NCBI RefSeq assembly: GCF_004664715.2
Contig: NC_051065.1
Location: 148,879,826-148,943,825, forward strand
Reading direction: 5' to 3'
Origin: Peromyscus leucopus
Lineage: Eukaryota > Chordata > Mammalia > Rodentia > Cricetidae
Length of the DNA: 64,000 bases
In this document: piece by piece, positions 44,340-56,112 of the stretch
Numbering within the stretch: position 1 is the first letter of the stretch
How the letters are laid out: every line of letters begins with the position of its first letter
Notes under the pieces: generated by a model
What the model was told of the DNA's origin: nothing
Database searches by the model: none
What the model saw: only the letters and a program-made list of their open reading frames with translations
Program-made: the position numbers and the translations under genes

Positions 44340-44890
44340 TGTGGCTCTGGCAGCCCTTGCCCTTCTTCCTCATTTTCTCGGCTTTCCTAAAAACCATTAG
44401 ATTACATTCCTAAAGCTAGCCATCAAGGCTTATTCCATTATTTGCCAGTTCCTCCTCTTGAGGCTGACTACCAAAGTCCAGCAACCAAAAGCCCCCTTTG
44501 GCTCATCTAATTAACATGCCCAATTAAGTTTCAACACTTCATCCTAAGACAGGGTTTCCCCCTTTATACTTTTATAAACTGCCATTTGCCTATGTGCCGC
44601 ATCTGTCTCCCCTCTATCCAGAGACAGTCCTTTGTCCCTCTGGAACAAGTAACCCTTCCCCCTTCCCTCCTTCCCCTTCCCCCTCTTGCCAGTCGCCTTT
44701 ACCACCACATCATAGCCCATTCTAACACAGACCTCCTCTTAAAAATTCCACCTGCAAGGCCATTTGCTACTGTTTTCTGCCTGAATCAGGAAGCGGCCAC
44801 TGTAACTTTTCTTCCCCACTTAATAAAGGATCTCTCTATAAGAACTAGTGATTGGGTATGGTTTGTGTCTAATCTGAGCTCCAGGAGGAA
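44340..44890 (+). mobile_element. Probable class I LTR
   Basis: Plus-strand promoter-like layout: TATA-like cttttataaactgcc near 44570, a C/T-rich R region, and a poly-A signal in cttaataaagga near 44820 followed by a GT-rich end. LTR ends are not defined. A cryptic promoter is an alternative. Confidence 0.4.
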
Positions 44891-45292
44891 GCCCCCGCTG
44901 TATGGGAGTCTCCTTCAGACTTTAACTCCCATTCCAATTCATCCAGAGCCTCAGGTATGTAGTTCATTCTTGCTTCCTTTTCGTCCTCGTGTTCTAGCTG
45001 GCATATTCTATCCAGTGCTCTGAACCACACTTTTTCACTAATTCACATTAGTCTTACACATATATTTCTTATTTTATGTCTAAATACATATTTAATTAAC
45101 ATAATAGTTATTTATATTATGGAACATATTGTGGCATTTCAATACATGTATACAATGATCAGATCAGGCCAGCTGGCACATCCATCACCTCATTAAGGTT
45201 GTATATAATATGTAGATATAATATAGTTTATTCAATCAGTCCCTTGTAGGAAGACATTGGACTGGTTCCAATATTTTTGCTGCAATATTTCT

Positions 45293-45472
45293 TTTTTTTT
45301 TTTTTTTTTTTTGTTTTTCGAGACAGTGGTTTCTCTTGTGTAGCTTTGCGCCTTTCCTGAAACTCACTTGGTAGTCCAGGCTGGCCTCAAACTCACAGAG
45401 ATCCGCCTGCCTCTGCCTCCCGAGTGCTGGGAATTTAAAGGGCAGTAGCGCCACCACACACCGCCCGGCTGC
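45293..45472 (-). mobile_element. B1 SINE with small insertions
   Basis: Antisense B1 with a T-rich left end. It shows extra single bases and short insertions compared with other copies here (gacagtggtttctctt, gggaatttaaagggcagtag). Confidence 0.9.
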
Positions 45473-45540
45473 AATATTTCTTCTTAAACTTTATTTTTAA
45501 ATGATTGCAGTGCAGAATGATGGCATAGGCACCATACAAA

Positions 45541-45838
45541 TGCTTCTAGTTTCTGGTCCTCACGCACTGTATATACCTTTCTAGCTTTCTACCGACCACT
45601 CCCTGAGGAATTAAAGAGCTTGCTATTTCTGGGATATTAAAGGCGTGATGAAGTCACCATGCCTGTCTGTAATCCTTGAACACATGGATTTCTAGCATAT
45701 TCATGGAATGCGTAGGATTAAAGGCATGATGCTACCACTGGCCTGATCCTTTTTATGTTTTAATATTGGGGCTGCTGCTGTCTCTGATCCCAGATAAGTT
45801 TTATTAGCATAGCACAATCATTTGTGGGGAATTACAAT
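45541..45838 (-). mobile_element. LTR family X fragment
   Basis: Contains the right ~60% of the family, from gcttctagtttctggtcctc to ggggaattacaattg. It has many small insertions, and the end is abraded. Confidence 0.75.
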
Positions 45839-45976
45839 TGCTGTTGGTGGATGTTTAATGTATGTCCTGTGGGAGCCCTTCTTGGGTTCCTTGTGGCGTT
45901 ACCAGCAGGTCTGCATAGAGGATGATTAGGACCATGGGCCTGAGTGCAGGTGTCTGAGATGGTCTGCACTTGACTG

Positions 45977-46357
45977 TACTGGGGATGGTCTGTATGTCAA
46001 GTTGCTCTGATTGATCAATAAATAAAACCTGATTGGTTGTGGCTAGGCAGGAAGTATAGGGGGACTAACAGAGAGGAGAAATAAAAGAACAGGAAGGCAG
46101 GAGTCACAGCCAGCCACTACCAGGACAAGCAGCATGTAAAGATGCCGGTAAGCCACCAGCCACGTGGCAAGGTATAGATGTATGGAAATGGATTAATTTA
46201 AGCTATAAGAACAGTTAGCAAGAAGCCTGCCACGGCCATACAGTTTGTAAGCAATATAAGTCTCTGTGTTTACTTGGTTGGGTCTGAGCGGCTGTGGGAC
46301 TGGCGGGTGACAAAGATTTGTCCTGACTGTGGGCAAGGCAGGAAAACTCAAGCTACA
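45977..46357 (+). mobile_element. Solo LTR, family Y
   Basis: Runs tactggggatggtc...caagctaca and matches the copy at 31285-31661 closely. Keeps ataaataaaacctgattgg. No target duplication is seen. Confidence 0.85.
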
Positions 46358-46548
46358 TACAATACCACATGTTTGCCTTAGTTTCTTTGTGACCTAGTCT
46401 AGTGAGATCTTTGACTCTTGTGACTGATAGCTTTATCTCATCCACCCATAATCCTGTGCAGTGATCCTTAGGAACCATCCTGTGCTCTCATTTACTAAGA
46501 GAAAAATATTTCTTAGAGGCTCTAATGTAACTTCAGGAACCATCAAAA

Positions 46549-46551
<3 letters not shown>

Positions 46552-46600
<49 letters not shown>
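46552..46600. repeat. (CA)24 microsatellite
   Basis: Uninterrupted CA tract. Confidence 0.98.
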
Positions 46601-46602
<2 letters not shown>

Positions 46603-47144
46603 GTCTAGTGTTAAAGTATGTAAGCATATCTCTCCCTTGAAGAGCCCATGCTCATATACCTTTATTTTGGGTGTATACTACCCTCTTTCTAAGCATCTTT
46701 CTCTCTCCCTTAAGGCCCAAGCTTACATCTATATTTAAATTGGTTCTCTTTATTTAATGAACTCTGATGTTGCTTCATACTGACTCATAGTGAAGTGAAG
46801 AATTCCGGCTTCACTTGGCTGCTCAGTCCTGTTGCCGCTAACAGTAGAGCATGGCCAGGCCATGGACCTTCACTTATGAGTATGTGGTTGATGCAGGCAG
46901 AGCTCATGTGTAGAATTGTGCAACAGCACCACCACCGGGTGTAAAAATGCTCCTGTCACTAAGTAGAATTCTGCTGTATTGACCTTTTGTAGTTCTCTTC
47001 ACCTGCCTCATCATGGTTACTGCTGGTAACCATCAGTCTGCTCTCTGTCTGTATACGTTTGTTACTTTGATGTTATTAAATACATGGAAACATGTGATGT
47101 GATCTTTTCCATTATGTTGTTGTTTCATATTGAACTAAACTTTA
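46601..47144. other. No gene recognised
   Basis: Non-coding sequence downstream of the CA repeat, with no repeat or exon I can name. Confidence 0.4.
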
Positions 47145-47822
47145 TTTTTAAAAAATAAAGCTGCGTACAACCTTGTATACAATTCAAGTCTAAGGATTAA
47201 GCAATGAATCTTCAGTATAATAAATCTGTTTATACTAGGAGTTGAAGAAGTTACAATACTTCACCCTTGTAAAAATGCCATAGAATCCAAATCACAGCTA
47301 GGATTCTCAGTGATTCTAGTGCTTTCTCTTAAACAATAAGGGTTTGGTCGGTTTTAAGATAAATCCTTCCATACGTGCTGTCCTCAATTCCTGTATCACC
47401 ACAGCCCACCAACTCATACGGTGAACCAGCTGGCTGCAGCAGCCCTTAGTTTTTGTCTTGGGCTGTTTTGATGCAGCCCTTCGAACCCCATTCAGGACCC
47501 CAGCTTCTGCTGACAAGCAAGTAGTTACCACCCTTTGAATTTGCTCCTTCAGCTGTAGCCAACCACAGAACATCATGACCTAGATCCTTGCTGCTCTAGG
47601 CTGGATTATAATGAATGCCTGACTTGTCGGATTGAAAGGATGCATTGCCTGTATCAATAGCAACAGTGATGGGTCCTGTGGCTGCCACAGCCATCGTGAA
47701 TGCCTTTTCCCATTGGGGAATGTCCCAAATGCAGTGCCATGAACCACAAGAACTTGGGTCTGTGTTCACAAATTGTATTCTCCCCTTCAGGTGGCTGGAA
47801 CCCTCTGAGTTCAGGCCTCTGT
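47145..47822 (-). pseudogene. Ctsl-ps: Cathepsin L retropseudogene, 5'-truncated
   Basis: On the minus strand, frames give the C-terminal third of cathepsin L, the lysosomal papain-type cysteine protease: a GLNSEGS start, then IPQWEKAFTMAVAATGPITV, AIDTGNASFQSDKSGIHYNP, a stop, SSKDLGHDVL (the region of the catalytic His, here Asp-Val after His) and SWGPEWG (the Asn-Ser-Trp-Gly block, Asn changed to Arg). After the coding part, about 250 bp resembles the cathepsin L 3' UTR, including accgaccaaacccttattgt and an AATAAA near 47148. No introns, several frameshifts and stops, truncation at both the 5' end and a missing poly-A tail. It cannot be expressed as an enzyme. Confidence 0.87.
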
Positions 47823-47919
47823 TTTCTTTAATACATTCCTGTTACTGTGGCCAATCACCTGACAAACTCACCTTAAAGAGAGAAGAGTTATTTTGACTTA
47901 GAGTTCCAGGATACAGTCT

Positions 47920-48117
47920 GGTGGAGGTACGGAGGTGTTACAGCAGGGGTTAGGGGTCCCTGGTCACACTGTGTCTGCAGTCATGGTGGAGGTACTGAAC
48001 ACATTACAGCAGGGGTGAGGAGTCCCTGGTCACACTGTGTCTGCAGTCATGGTGGAGGTACTGAACACATTACAGCAGGGGTGAGGAGTCCCTGGTCACA
48101 CTGAGTCTGCAGTCAGG
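47920..48117. repeat. Tandem repeat, about 70-bp unit, 2.8 copies
   Basis: The unit carries ggtggaggta, a ...ttacagcaggggtgagg block and agtccctggtcacactg; the second and third copies are nearly identical. Confidence 0.9.
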
Positions 48118-48298
48118 AAGCAGAGAGCAAATAGAAAAGAGATAGGATATAAAACTTGAGTGCCCACCCTCACTTCAAGTTTCATGTCTTCCCAAACACC
48201 ACTGCCAGCTGATGATCAGCTATTCAAATACTCAGCCTATGGGAGACATTCTACCTTCAGAGCACAATAATGAAAGACATGACATGTTAGTCCACCCA

Positions 48299-48588
48299 TG
48301 AATCCCTGAATGCCTTCCCCAGAACCCCTGAATGCCTTCACCAGAACCCCTGAATGCCTCACCAGAACCCCTGAATATCTTCACCAGAACCCCTGAATAT
48401 CTTCACCAGAACCCCTGAATATCTTCACCAGAACCCCTGAATATCTTCACCAGAACCCCTGGATGCCTTCACCAGAACCCCTAAATGCCTTCACAAGAAC
48501 CCCTGAATGCCTTCCCTAGAACCCCCGGATTCCTTCACCAAGACCCCTGAATGCCTTCACCAGGACCCCTGAATGGCTTCCCCAGAAG
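48299..48588. repeat. 22-bp minisatellite, about 13 copies
   Basis: The unit is close to cccctgaatgccttcaccag plus aa. Four central units share the variant gaatatcttc, suggesting local expansion. Confidence 0.93.
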
Positions 48589-48799
48589 AGCCCATGGGTC
48601 CTACTCACTCCCCAGATCAGCCTGCCCTTCTGTGCACGGCAATCCTCCAGTGCACCAGACACTCTAAAAACCCAACCACCTCACCTCTTGATTCATCACA
48701 GTAGTCACACGCCTTGTCTTTCCAGTGATCTGAGCCCTTAAACGCTTTCAGTTTTGATCCTGAAAGTCATTCATCACCACCCATCAGAGAAGTCCAGTC

Positions 48800-50294
48800 G
48801 ATTAATCAGTATAGGAGTGTGGTGAGGAGCAACAGTGAGGAGGGGGTATCTCAGACCAAAGGTGAACAGCAAGTAGGAGAGTATTGAGAGGCCCCAGCAG
48901 GAGGAAGTCTAGCACGAAGCACAGGAGGTTGTCATGAGGATGTTGTGAGCGAAAGGTACCCCAGGAACGGAACTTTTCTGAACTGCCATGTCTAAGGAGA
49001 GGGGTTGAGCATCCAGAACGACCAAGAAGAAACGGGAGAAGGAATGCCCACAAGATTGCACAGGAGTTGACTATCCCATTTAGGTTTGAGAGGGGACTTT
49101 TGTAGTGGCCCAGCAAACGCTGGTAAAACTGAATAACTAGCTCCTATAGCCAATAAAATGAGATAGTCTTACCAGCTAGTATTACCTGTGGCTCATTAAG
49201 GGTGATAGTGATGGACCAAGGGTCCCAGCAGTCAGTAATAGTCACTCCTAGGAAACTCACCACCCTCGAATTTCATTAGGACCTTGTAGGGACAGAAGCA
49301 GGATGTAGGAACTGGAGCCTCTGAACACAATTTGATTTCCAGTGTGCTAACTCTCCACGCAGGGGGCAGGAGCAAGGTGCAGCCATGGATTGGGGCAGGC
49401 TCTTTGGCCCAAATGAGTGGAAAGGACATCACTACTTTGTTTGACTTACCCTGTGGTGACCCCAGAAATAAGGGTGCAGCTAGCACCTGGCATTTAACCT
49501 GACCTCATTCGAGGTTTTTAGCTTTAAGGTCTTTCTTTTATTAAAGACCTTGAAAGTTACGTTTGTACATCTGAGCAGTGTGGGTCTGTCCTCTGATCCT
49601 GGAGGGTTTTTTCCTAATACTGGGTGCTGACTGAAAAATAAAATGAAGGTGAAGATCTAATCTCCCTTTCATCACTGTCTGGCATCAGATTGGCATAGTT
49701 AGTCATGGTTTCTGATGAACTGGAGAAAAAAAATAAGGCCAGATTTTCCTCAGCTTCCTGGGTTTCTTCTTGGTTTTGCCATAATTGAACGACTTAAGAG
49801 TCTCCTTTTCCATTCGTGCCTGGAGACAAGCATCATAAGGCCCTGGAGATTATCTGCATAGGTTGGTAATGGGGTCAGTTGGTGGAGATGCTGAAGCACC
49901 AGCTGGGTTGTGCTCCTATCCTGAACATGCAGAGGGTCAACACATGCCAGGCAGACCTCTAGATCTACTCCATGTCTTCAGGCAAAACAGTAAAAGCCAT
50001 TGTGACACAGATGTCATGCTGGGTTAGGTCAAGGAGGGAGATACAAGAGTCAGATAGCTCCCTGGGAGACAGGCAGGGAAAGAGACAGACAATAAACAAC
50101 TTGGCATACTCCTGAGGACTTCTCCCATCTCCTGGCTGCTGACTGGCCAAGCATATGCTAGGTTGGCTTGCCTGGGTCATGAACCAATCAGCTGACTCTC
50201 CTTCGTACAAGATGGCCAACTGCAAATGGGAGAGGATGCCACCACAGGCCACCAAAACCTCTAACAAACCCAAGTTCCGGAATCCCCTTCCCAC
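48800..50294 (-). pseudogene. ERV-D gag-pro remnant (class I)
   Basis: On the minus strand (right to left), a gag frame (50294-49965) contains DGRSPQEYAKLF. A capsid motif FIFQSAPSIRKK lies at about 49615-49650; it corresponds to the gammaretroviral capsid block FIWQSAPDIGRK. A protease-like AIGASYSVLPAFAGP follows at about 49098-49145, where active enzymes have DTGA. Stops separate the pieces. Gag forms the capsid and the protease would mature it; none is functional here. No flanking LTR pair could be defined. Confidence 0.75.
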
Positions 50295-51224
50295 CTGTCG
50301 ACGCCTGTCTCTGTGGTGTGTGTGTGTTCCTCCACATGGAATAAAACTTAGTTGCTTGCTGTGACTGAAATTTTTCCTGACCTTTAGTTCTTTAACAGGA
50401 AAAAAAAAAAAAAAAAAAAAAAAGAACCAGACCCAGGACCTCTAGACGGCAAATTTGGGCGGAAGGAGTAGGGTGAGCGGCGCATTGCCTGAGATTTCTT
50501 CTGAGTATCATTAAAGTCATAAAGTAAGACAAACTGTGGAAGGAGCATGACTGTTGAGTTGTCCAGGGCTCCGCCTTTAATCCCAGAATAGGGACCCCAC
50601 CCAGGTGAGTATCGTGAAATCTCCAGACTGGAAATTTTGTTTCTCCCTTTTCTCTGACAAGGAGAATCCCCCCCTGGAAGATTTTAGCTCTAAGATCTGT
50701 GTATCGGAGAGCAAGAGAATTTTTTCATAGACTTCTGGCTGAAATCCCACCCTTGGCAACCTCCCCCTGGGACTTTTGGAGTTAACAACTGACAGCTGGT
50801 TCTAGAGAGATGTCATCCTGAACTTTATTTCCACTGAGATTCAATTTCTCACCTTCCTCCTGTTCATCACAATCTCTGACGATCAGTCCGGATTCCATCA
50901 GCAGTTCATCTTATCTCTGTGTCTATCATTTATCTAAATCAGAATGGAAGGAGCTATTAGCAAAGGAAGTAAGACTGAGAATTCTTGAAACAGATTAAGA
51001 CATTTGCTGACCTAGAAGCTGTCTGCTCCTTCACCAGAAACTTGCAACTAGAGACCACATGGCTCCCCCTTCTGGCATAAAGGTGGTATGACTTGAAACA
51101 CAATTCTGAGAAACTGGCTGTGGGAGATGGTTTGGAGAATACTCTTATATGGTATTGACCCATCTATATCATTCCTGAGTAGAGAGAGATAGACAGACAG
51201 ATGAATGAATAAATGAATAAATGA
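50295..51224. other. Upstream ERV-D region and unassigned DNA
   Basis: Contains an A-run (50399-50423) preceded by an LTR-end-like gtgtgttcctccacatgg/aataaaac stretch. A minus-strand frame at 50577-50759 may be gag matrix side but has no diagnostic motif. Confidence 0.35.
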
Positions 51225-52057
51225 ACTAAAAATGTATTGAAGACCTTAATGTGAGATCTGAAACTACTTGAAGAAATATAAGGAAAAATATTTCAAGACA
51301 CAAGTATGAGAAAGAGCTTGCTGAAAACAACTCTTGTAGGCCAGAATTGAAAGGCAGGATGCCATGAAACCCAGAAGTGTCTTCACAGCAAAGGAAACAG
51401 AAAAAAGAGACAGTTTACAAAATGGGAGAAAATATTTGCTAACTATTCATCTGACAAGGGACTAATAGCCACAATACACAAGAACTTTAAAAAATTCCAA
51501 TGAACAGACAAAAAGAAGTTTTCAAAAGAAGTAAAACAACCAGTAAATATCTGAAACTATGCCAGCAATCCTTAGTCATGAGGGACATGCAAACCAAAGA
51601 GAGTCTATCTTATATCTGTAACATGGCTGCTATAAAGAAAGCAAAGGAACATGGGCAACGATGTGGGGAATTGTTGGTAGGATTGTAAATGAAGGTAGCC
51701 ACAATGGAAATGGAATTACCTCAAAAGGGTAAAGATAAAACTGTCTTATGATCCAGCTATACCACTCCCAGGTACAGGCCAAGAGGAATCAGAGTTAGCA
51801 TAGCACATCAGTACACATATGCTTAATGCAGTACTTTTCACAACAGTCAAGTTATAGAGTCAGCTGAGACATCCATAACAGATGGATGGATGAGGAAAAC
51901 ACTGTCTATGCACACAACAGGGTACCAATTAGCCATAAAGAAGAAAAAGAAGGAGGAGGAGAAGAGGAAGAGGAAGAGGAAGAGAAAGAGGAAGAAGAAG
52001 AAGAAGAAGAAGAAGAAGAAGAAGAAGAAGAAGAAGAAGAAGAAGAAGAAGAAGAAG

Positions 52058-52088
<31 letters not shown>

Positions 52089-52385
52089 TATTTTCAGGAA
52101 AATATATAGAACTGGAGATCACCATGTTCAGTGAAATTACCCAGAACTAAAAATACAAATATCACATTTTAAAATCATTTGTGAAATCCAGACTTAAAAG
52201 AATAGCACTTGAAATTGGGAGTGGGTAGGTTGGGAAGAAGATTGTTTGGGAAGAAGGGACCAGTGGGAAGGAAGGCAGAGAGGATAATGAGGGGATGGAC
52301 ATGATCAGACTACATGATATCTGTGCATGTGAATGTTATCATAAGGTCCATTTTTTGTACAATGCATATATGCTAATAAAGCATT
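51225..52385 (+). mobile_element. L1 LINE, 5'-truncated (ORF2 end and 3' UTR)
   Basis: Matches the end of L1 ORF2 at the nucleotide level (accttaatgtgagatctgaa, agtttacaaaatgggagaaa) and then the 3' UTR, ending in gtacaatgcatatatgctaa. Many stops. A GAA-rich tract occupies 51938-52087 in the 3' UTR. Confidence 0.8.
51938..52087. repeat. (GAA)n/(GGA)n purine tract
   Basis: About 150 bp of pure purine on one strand; the last ~100 bp are (GAA/AGA)n almost without interruption. Confidence 0.97.
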
Positions 52386-52755
52386 TATTGATTTTTTTAA
52401 AGCTTTTAAAATTTTTAAAAGAACCTCTGCAGATTAGGGTGGCATGGAAGATGACCCCCAAGTGCCCACTTCAACCCGTGGGCCAGGACAGCAGGTGCCA
52501 CAACAATGAACAAATATATAATGAAGAGATGGAAAGAGAGAGCACACGGTGGAGAGATAAAGAGAAAGAGAAGCGGAACAATTCACATCCTGTAGAGAAA
52601 GGTGATACTGGGAATGCAATGGTGGTGAGAAACAGGCCTATATGAGGAGCTGGTGCTGCCACCTGAAGCCCTGTTGGTGTCCTAGGGCTGTGCTGCTACC
52701 AGAGGCCATACTGATCTAAGTGACCTGTGCTGCCACCAGAGGCCATGATTACATC

Positions 52756-53106
52756 TGCTGTGGGACAATCTTCAAGCACTGCAAATATGCAAATATGTAT
52801 TACTCTCATTGGTTAATAAAGAGCTGACTAGCCTATAGCTGGATGGGAGAGCCAGACTAGGAGGACTCTGGGAAGAAGAAGGACAGAGTCTCAGGAGTCA
52901 CCAGCCAGACTCAGAGGAAGCAGGACATGTACAAAATGAGGTAACAAATCATGAGCCATGTGGCAGCAAGTAAAGGAATAGAAATGGGTTAATTTAAAAT
53001 GTAAGAGCTAGTTAGGAACAAGCCTAAGCTATTGGCCAAGCATTTATAATTAAGTCTCTGTGTGGTTATTTGGGAACTGACTGGTGGGACAGAAAAGTCT
53101 GTTTAC
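52756..53106 (+). mobile_element. Solo LTR, family Y
   Basis: Runs tgctgtgggac...gtttaca, inserted in the MurSatRep1-like element. Flanks are tacatc and gacatc, a target duplication with one mismatch. Confidence 0.87.
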
Positions 53107-53698
53107 AGACATCCTGGCCTGGGCTGATGCTGAGGGCCATGTCTGGGTCTATGAATGTCTGTGACCCATGTTACCACTAAAGGCCAAGTAGATGTACATG
53201 ATTTGGGCTGCCAGCTGAAACCACATTGATGTCCAAGCTCTGGGTTTAGCTGACCCCACCCCTTATGGTATAGATTCTGGAGAAATGGCCCTGCCCCTTG
53301 CCTGAGCAGTGTGGAAGATCTAGCCTGAGGTTGTGAGCTCAGGAGAGCTGACCCCACCCCTCATCAGCCATGTAGTGGCTTCCGCATGGGAGAGACGCCC
53401 CTCTACCTTGCCTTCCCACCCCTCACTGCCTATATCAGGTCAGAAAACTGGTCCCACCCCTTGCCAGCTGCAGCACTCAAGAGAGCCAGCCTGTACCTCA
53501 CTGGACAGCACAGTAGAGCTGGCCCTAGTGTCGTGGGGGGAATGGGTGAACCAGTCCTGAGGGCATGTGCGTGGGAGAGCTGGCCCCGCCCCTCACCCGG
53601 GAGGGCTGGCCCCGCCTCTTACACAGGAAAATTGGCCCAGCACCTCTCCTGGGCAGCACAGTTGAGTTCACCCTGGTGACACGGGCACAGGAGAGCTG

Positions 53699-53750
<52 letters not shown>
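53699..53750. repeat. (CA)26 microsatellite
   Basis: Uninterrupted CA tract within the minisatellite part. Confidence 0.98.
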
Positions 53751-53752
<2 letters not shown>

Positions 53753-54375
53753 GGGCAAAGCATAAGAGCTGGCCCTGCTGGTGAGGGGAGCTAGCCCCAA
53801 GGGCTGAGAGAAGGAGAGCTGGCCCTGCCCCTTACCAGCTGCCTCAGCAAGAGAACTGGCCTCACCCCTCACCTGAGCAAAGCAGGAGAGCTGACCCTGG
53901 TGGTGTGGGTGCAGGAGAGTGGGCAGGCTGACTAACTCAGCTACCACCCAGGCCCAGATCTGGGGCTTCGAGTTGACCCACCCCAACATCTACCTCTCCC
54001 ATGAACTGGAGCACGTGATGGGGCCAGTCTGCAGAACCAAAGCGGGAGAATGTCCATGACGCAGGGTAACAACAGGATGTCTGAGATGAGTCCTGCTGAG
54101 GATCCAGTATTGACAGTGTAGCAGAAGCCAGAGGCCTGGAACCGGTCCAATGACTCATTACAATGAACATTTGCAAGTAAAGCTGGTTGGGAAAAAAGGT
54201 ATACTGTGGGACACACCATGACACAGGGCAGCTTCCATAGTGAGATTGTTTGTTTGTTTGTTTTGTGAGGTTGCAAGGGCAGAGGGTGGAAATGGAGGAG
54301 CAGGGATATGAGTGGGATTGGGATACATGATGTGAAATTCACAAAGAATCAATAAAAAGTTAATAAACAAATAAA

Positions 54376-55024
54376 TAAATAAGATAAAGAAGCCGATGTG
54401 TGCAAAGCACAGCTTCCTGGCGGTCACTGTGGGTGTTTAAAGCTGGGGTTGTATACTCGCCCAGCAGTTAGAACACAAGTCAGTGAATTCCAGTCATTGC
54501 CTACCCTCTGCCCAGCAGATCATGCTACTCTGAATCAACCCTAAGGAGGCAGCTGAAGAACACAGGGGCCACTTGTCCTTTATCTCTGTGGAGTAGCATT
54601 AGCTATCTGCATATACATTTGTCAATAAAGCCTTTCATCCTAAGGCCGGCTGGCTTCCATCCCAGCTCCTGTGGATTTGGAGCTGGCCAAGTGACAGGAA
54701 CGACTCTGGTAGCTTCTCTTCAACACTCGGGAAGGGTCTTCTGTGGCGGGGGGGGGGGGGGGGGGGGGGGGGGGGGAGGAGGCATGTAACACGGTTGTCA
54801 GTCTTTTCCTCCTCACGTTGCTGAGTCTGGGTGTGCTCTGTTCTAAGTTACTCCATATTGTATAAACCAGTGGTTTCCCGATAATGTCTCATCCTGGGAG
54901 ACTCAATTTTACAAGCATCATTTGATTCCATTTTGGATGCGAACATAGAGGCAGGATGAAGACTGTCTTGCCGGACATGCAGTCACCATTTGGCCACCAC
55001 TGTCTGCGAGGTACAGACTCATAA
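54376..55024. other. No gene recognised; G29 tract
   Basis: Single-copy-looking sequence with a run of 29 G at 54748-54776. Confidence 0.5.
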
Positions 55025-55692
55025 TTTAACACCATAACCAAAAGCAAGTTGAGGAAGAGAGGGTTTATATGGCTTACACATCCACATCACTGTTCATCAT
55101 CAAAGGAAATTGGGACAGGAACTCAAACAGGGCAGGAACTTAAAGGTGGGAGCTGATACCGAGGCCATGGTGGTGGTGGTGGTGGTGGTGGTGGTGGTGG
55201 TGGGTGGTGGTGGGTGGTGGTGGGTGGTGGTGGTGGTGGTGGGTGGTGGTGGTGGTGGTGGTGGGTGGTGGTGGGTGGTGGTGGTGGGTGGTGGTGGTGG
55301 GTGGTGGTGGTGGGTGGTGGTGGTGGTGGTGGTGGTGGTGGGTGGTGGTGGGTGGTGGTGGTGGTGGTGGTGGTGGTGGTGGTGGTGGGTGGTGGTGGTG
55401 GTGGTGGTGGGTGGTGGTGGGTGGTGGTGGTGGTGGTGGGTGGTGGTGGTGGTGGTGGGTGGTGGTGGTGGTGGTGGTGTGTGCTGGCTTGTTCTCCATG
55501 GCTTCTTACCCTGCCTTCTGATAGAACCCAGGACTAGCTCAAGGGCGGTCTCACCTACAATGGGCTGGTCCCTCCCATATCAGAGAATACCCTACAGGAT
55601 TGCCTACCAATCTATGGAGGCAACTTTTAATTGGGGTTCCCTCTTCTCAGACTCTAGCCTGTGCCAAGTTGACATAAAGTTAGCCAACACAT
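55025..55692 (-). mobile_element. hAT-Charlie element (URR1-like) expanded by a GGT repeat
   Basis: Reverse orientation of the family at 61345-61735: from aaaagcaagttgagg to gtgccaagttgacataaag. The central 'gaggccatgg' point has been expanded by about 310 bp of GGT repeat (55168-55480). Confidence 0.7.
55168..55480. repeat. (GGT)n with GGGT interruptions
   Basis: About 310 bp of GGT units broken at irregular intervals by GGGT. The opposite strand is (ACC)n. Confidence 0.98.
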
Positions 55693-56066
55693 GTATCCAG
55701 GACTAACATACAGAGAACTCCCAGCTGTCCCGGGCCTTCCGTCTGTCTACCTCTACTGCTCATAGAATTTATTAAAATGGGCAATCATTTGTCCGTATGT
55801 TTTGTCCATCTAGATCTGCTGTCTGCCCACCCCCAATCTGCCCTTTGCCTCTATAGCCTCCACAATCCTGTACCTTCCTTTTGCACACTGATTGGAATCG
55901 GGGACTCAGCTCACTTCTGACCTGGGACTTGACTCTGTACCAGCACCTCCAGCAGGGTCCACCAGTGAGTCCCCACAGAGACCCCCTTTGAATCTCTACC
56001 AGCTGTCTGCTTGCCTCCAGTTCAGCCTCTCAAACTTCTCTTCAACCCTTGATAGCTATTCTATAA

Positions 56067-56112
<46 letters not shown>

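Larger units (their letters stand above)
52430..54375 (+). mobile_element. MurSatRep1-like element with GC-rich internal minisatellite
   Basis: Consists of a left part (ggcatggaagatgaccccca ... gctgccaccagaggccat) and degenerate repeats of ggagagctggccc(c/t)gcccct at 53330-53910. A tail with aacatttgcaagtaaagctg ends at about 54375 with aatcaataaaaag. I recognise this as the rodent MurSatRep1 type from memory. It is split by an LTR at 52756-53106. Confidence 0.55.

Noticed and set aside
44586..45023. 145-codon plus-strand frame
   Set aside because: It is Pro/Leu/Ser-rich without a recognisable domain and overlaps a likely LTR R-U5 region.
51847..52150. Poly-Glu, poly-Lys and poly-Phe frames
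   Set aside because: They come from the GAA/GGA tract in an L1 3' UTR.
53525..53989. 154-codon minus-strand frame
   Set aside because: It is made from a GC-rich minisatellite and a CA repeat.
55110..55706. Long open frames rich in Val/Gly/Trp or His/Pro/Thr across the GGT array
   Set aside because: They are translations of a trinucleotide repeat and have no start context or flanking gene structure.
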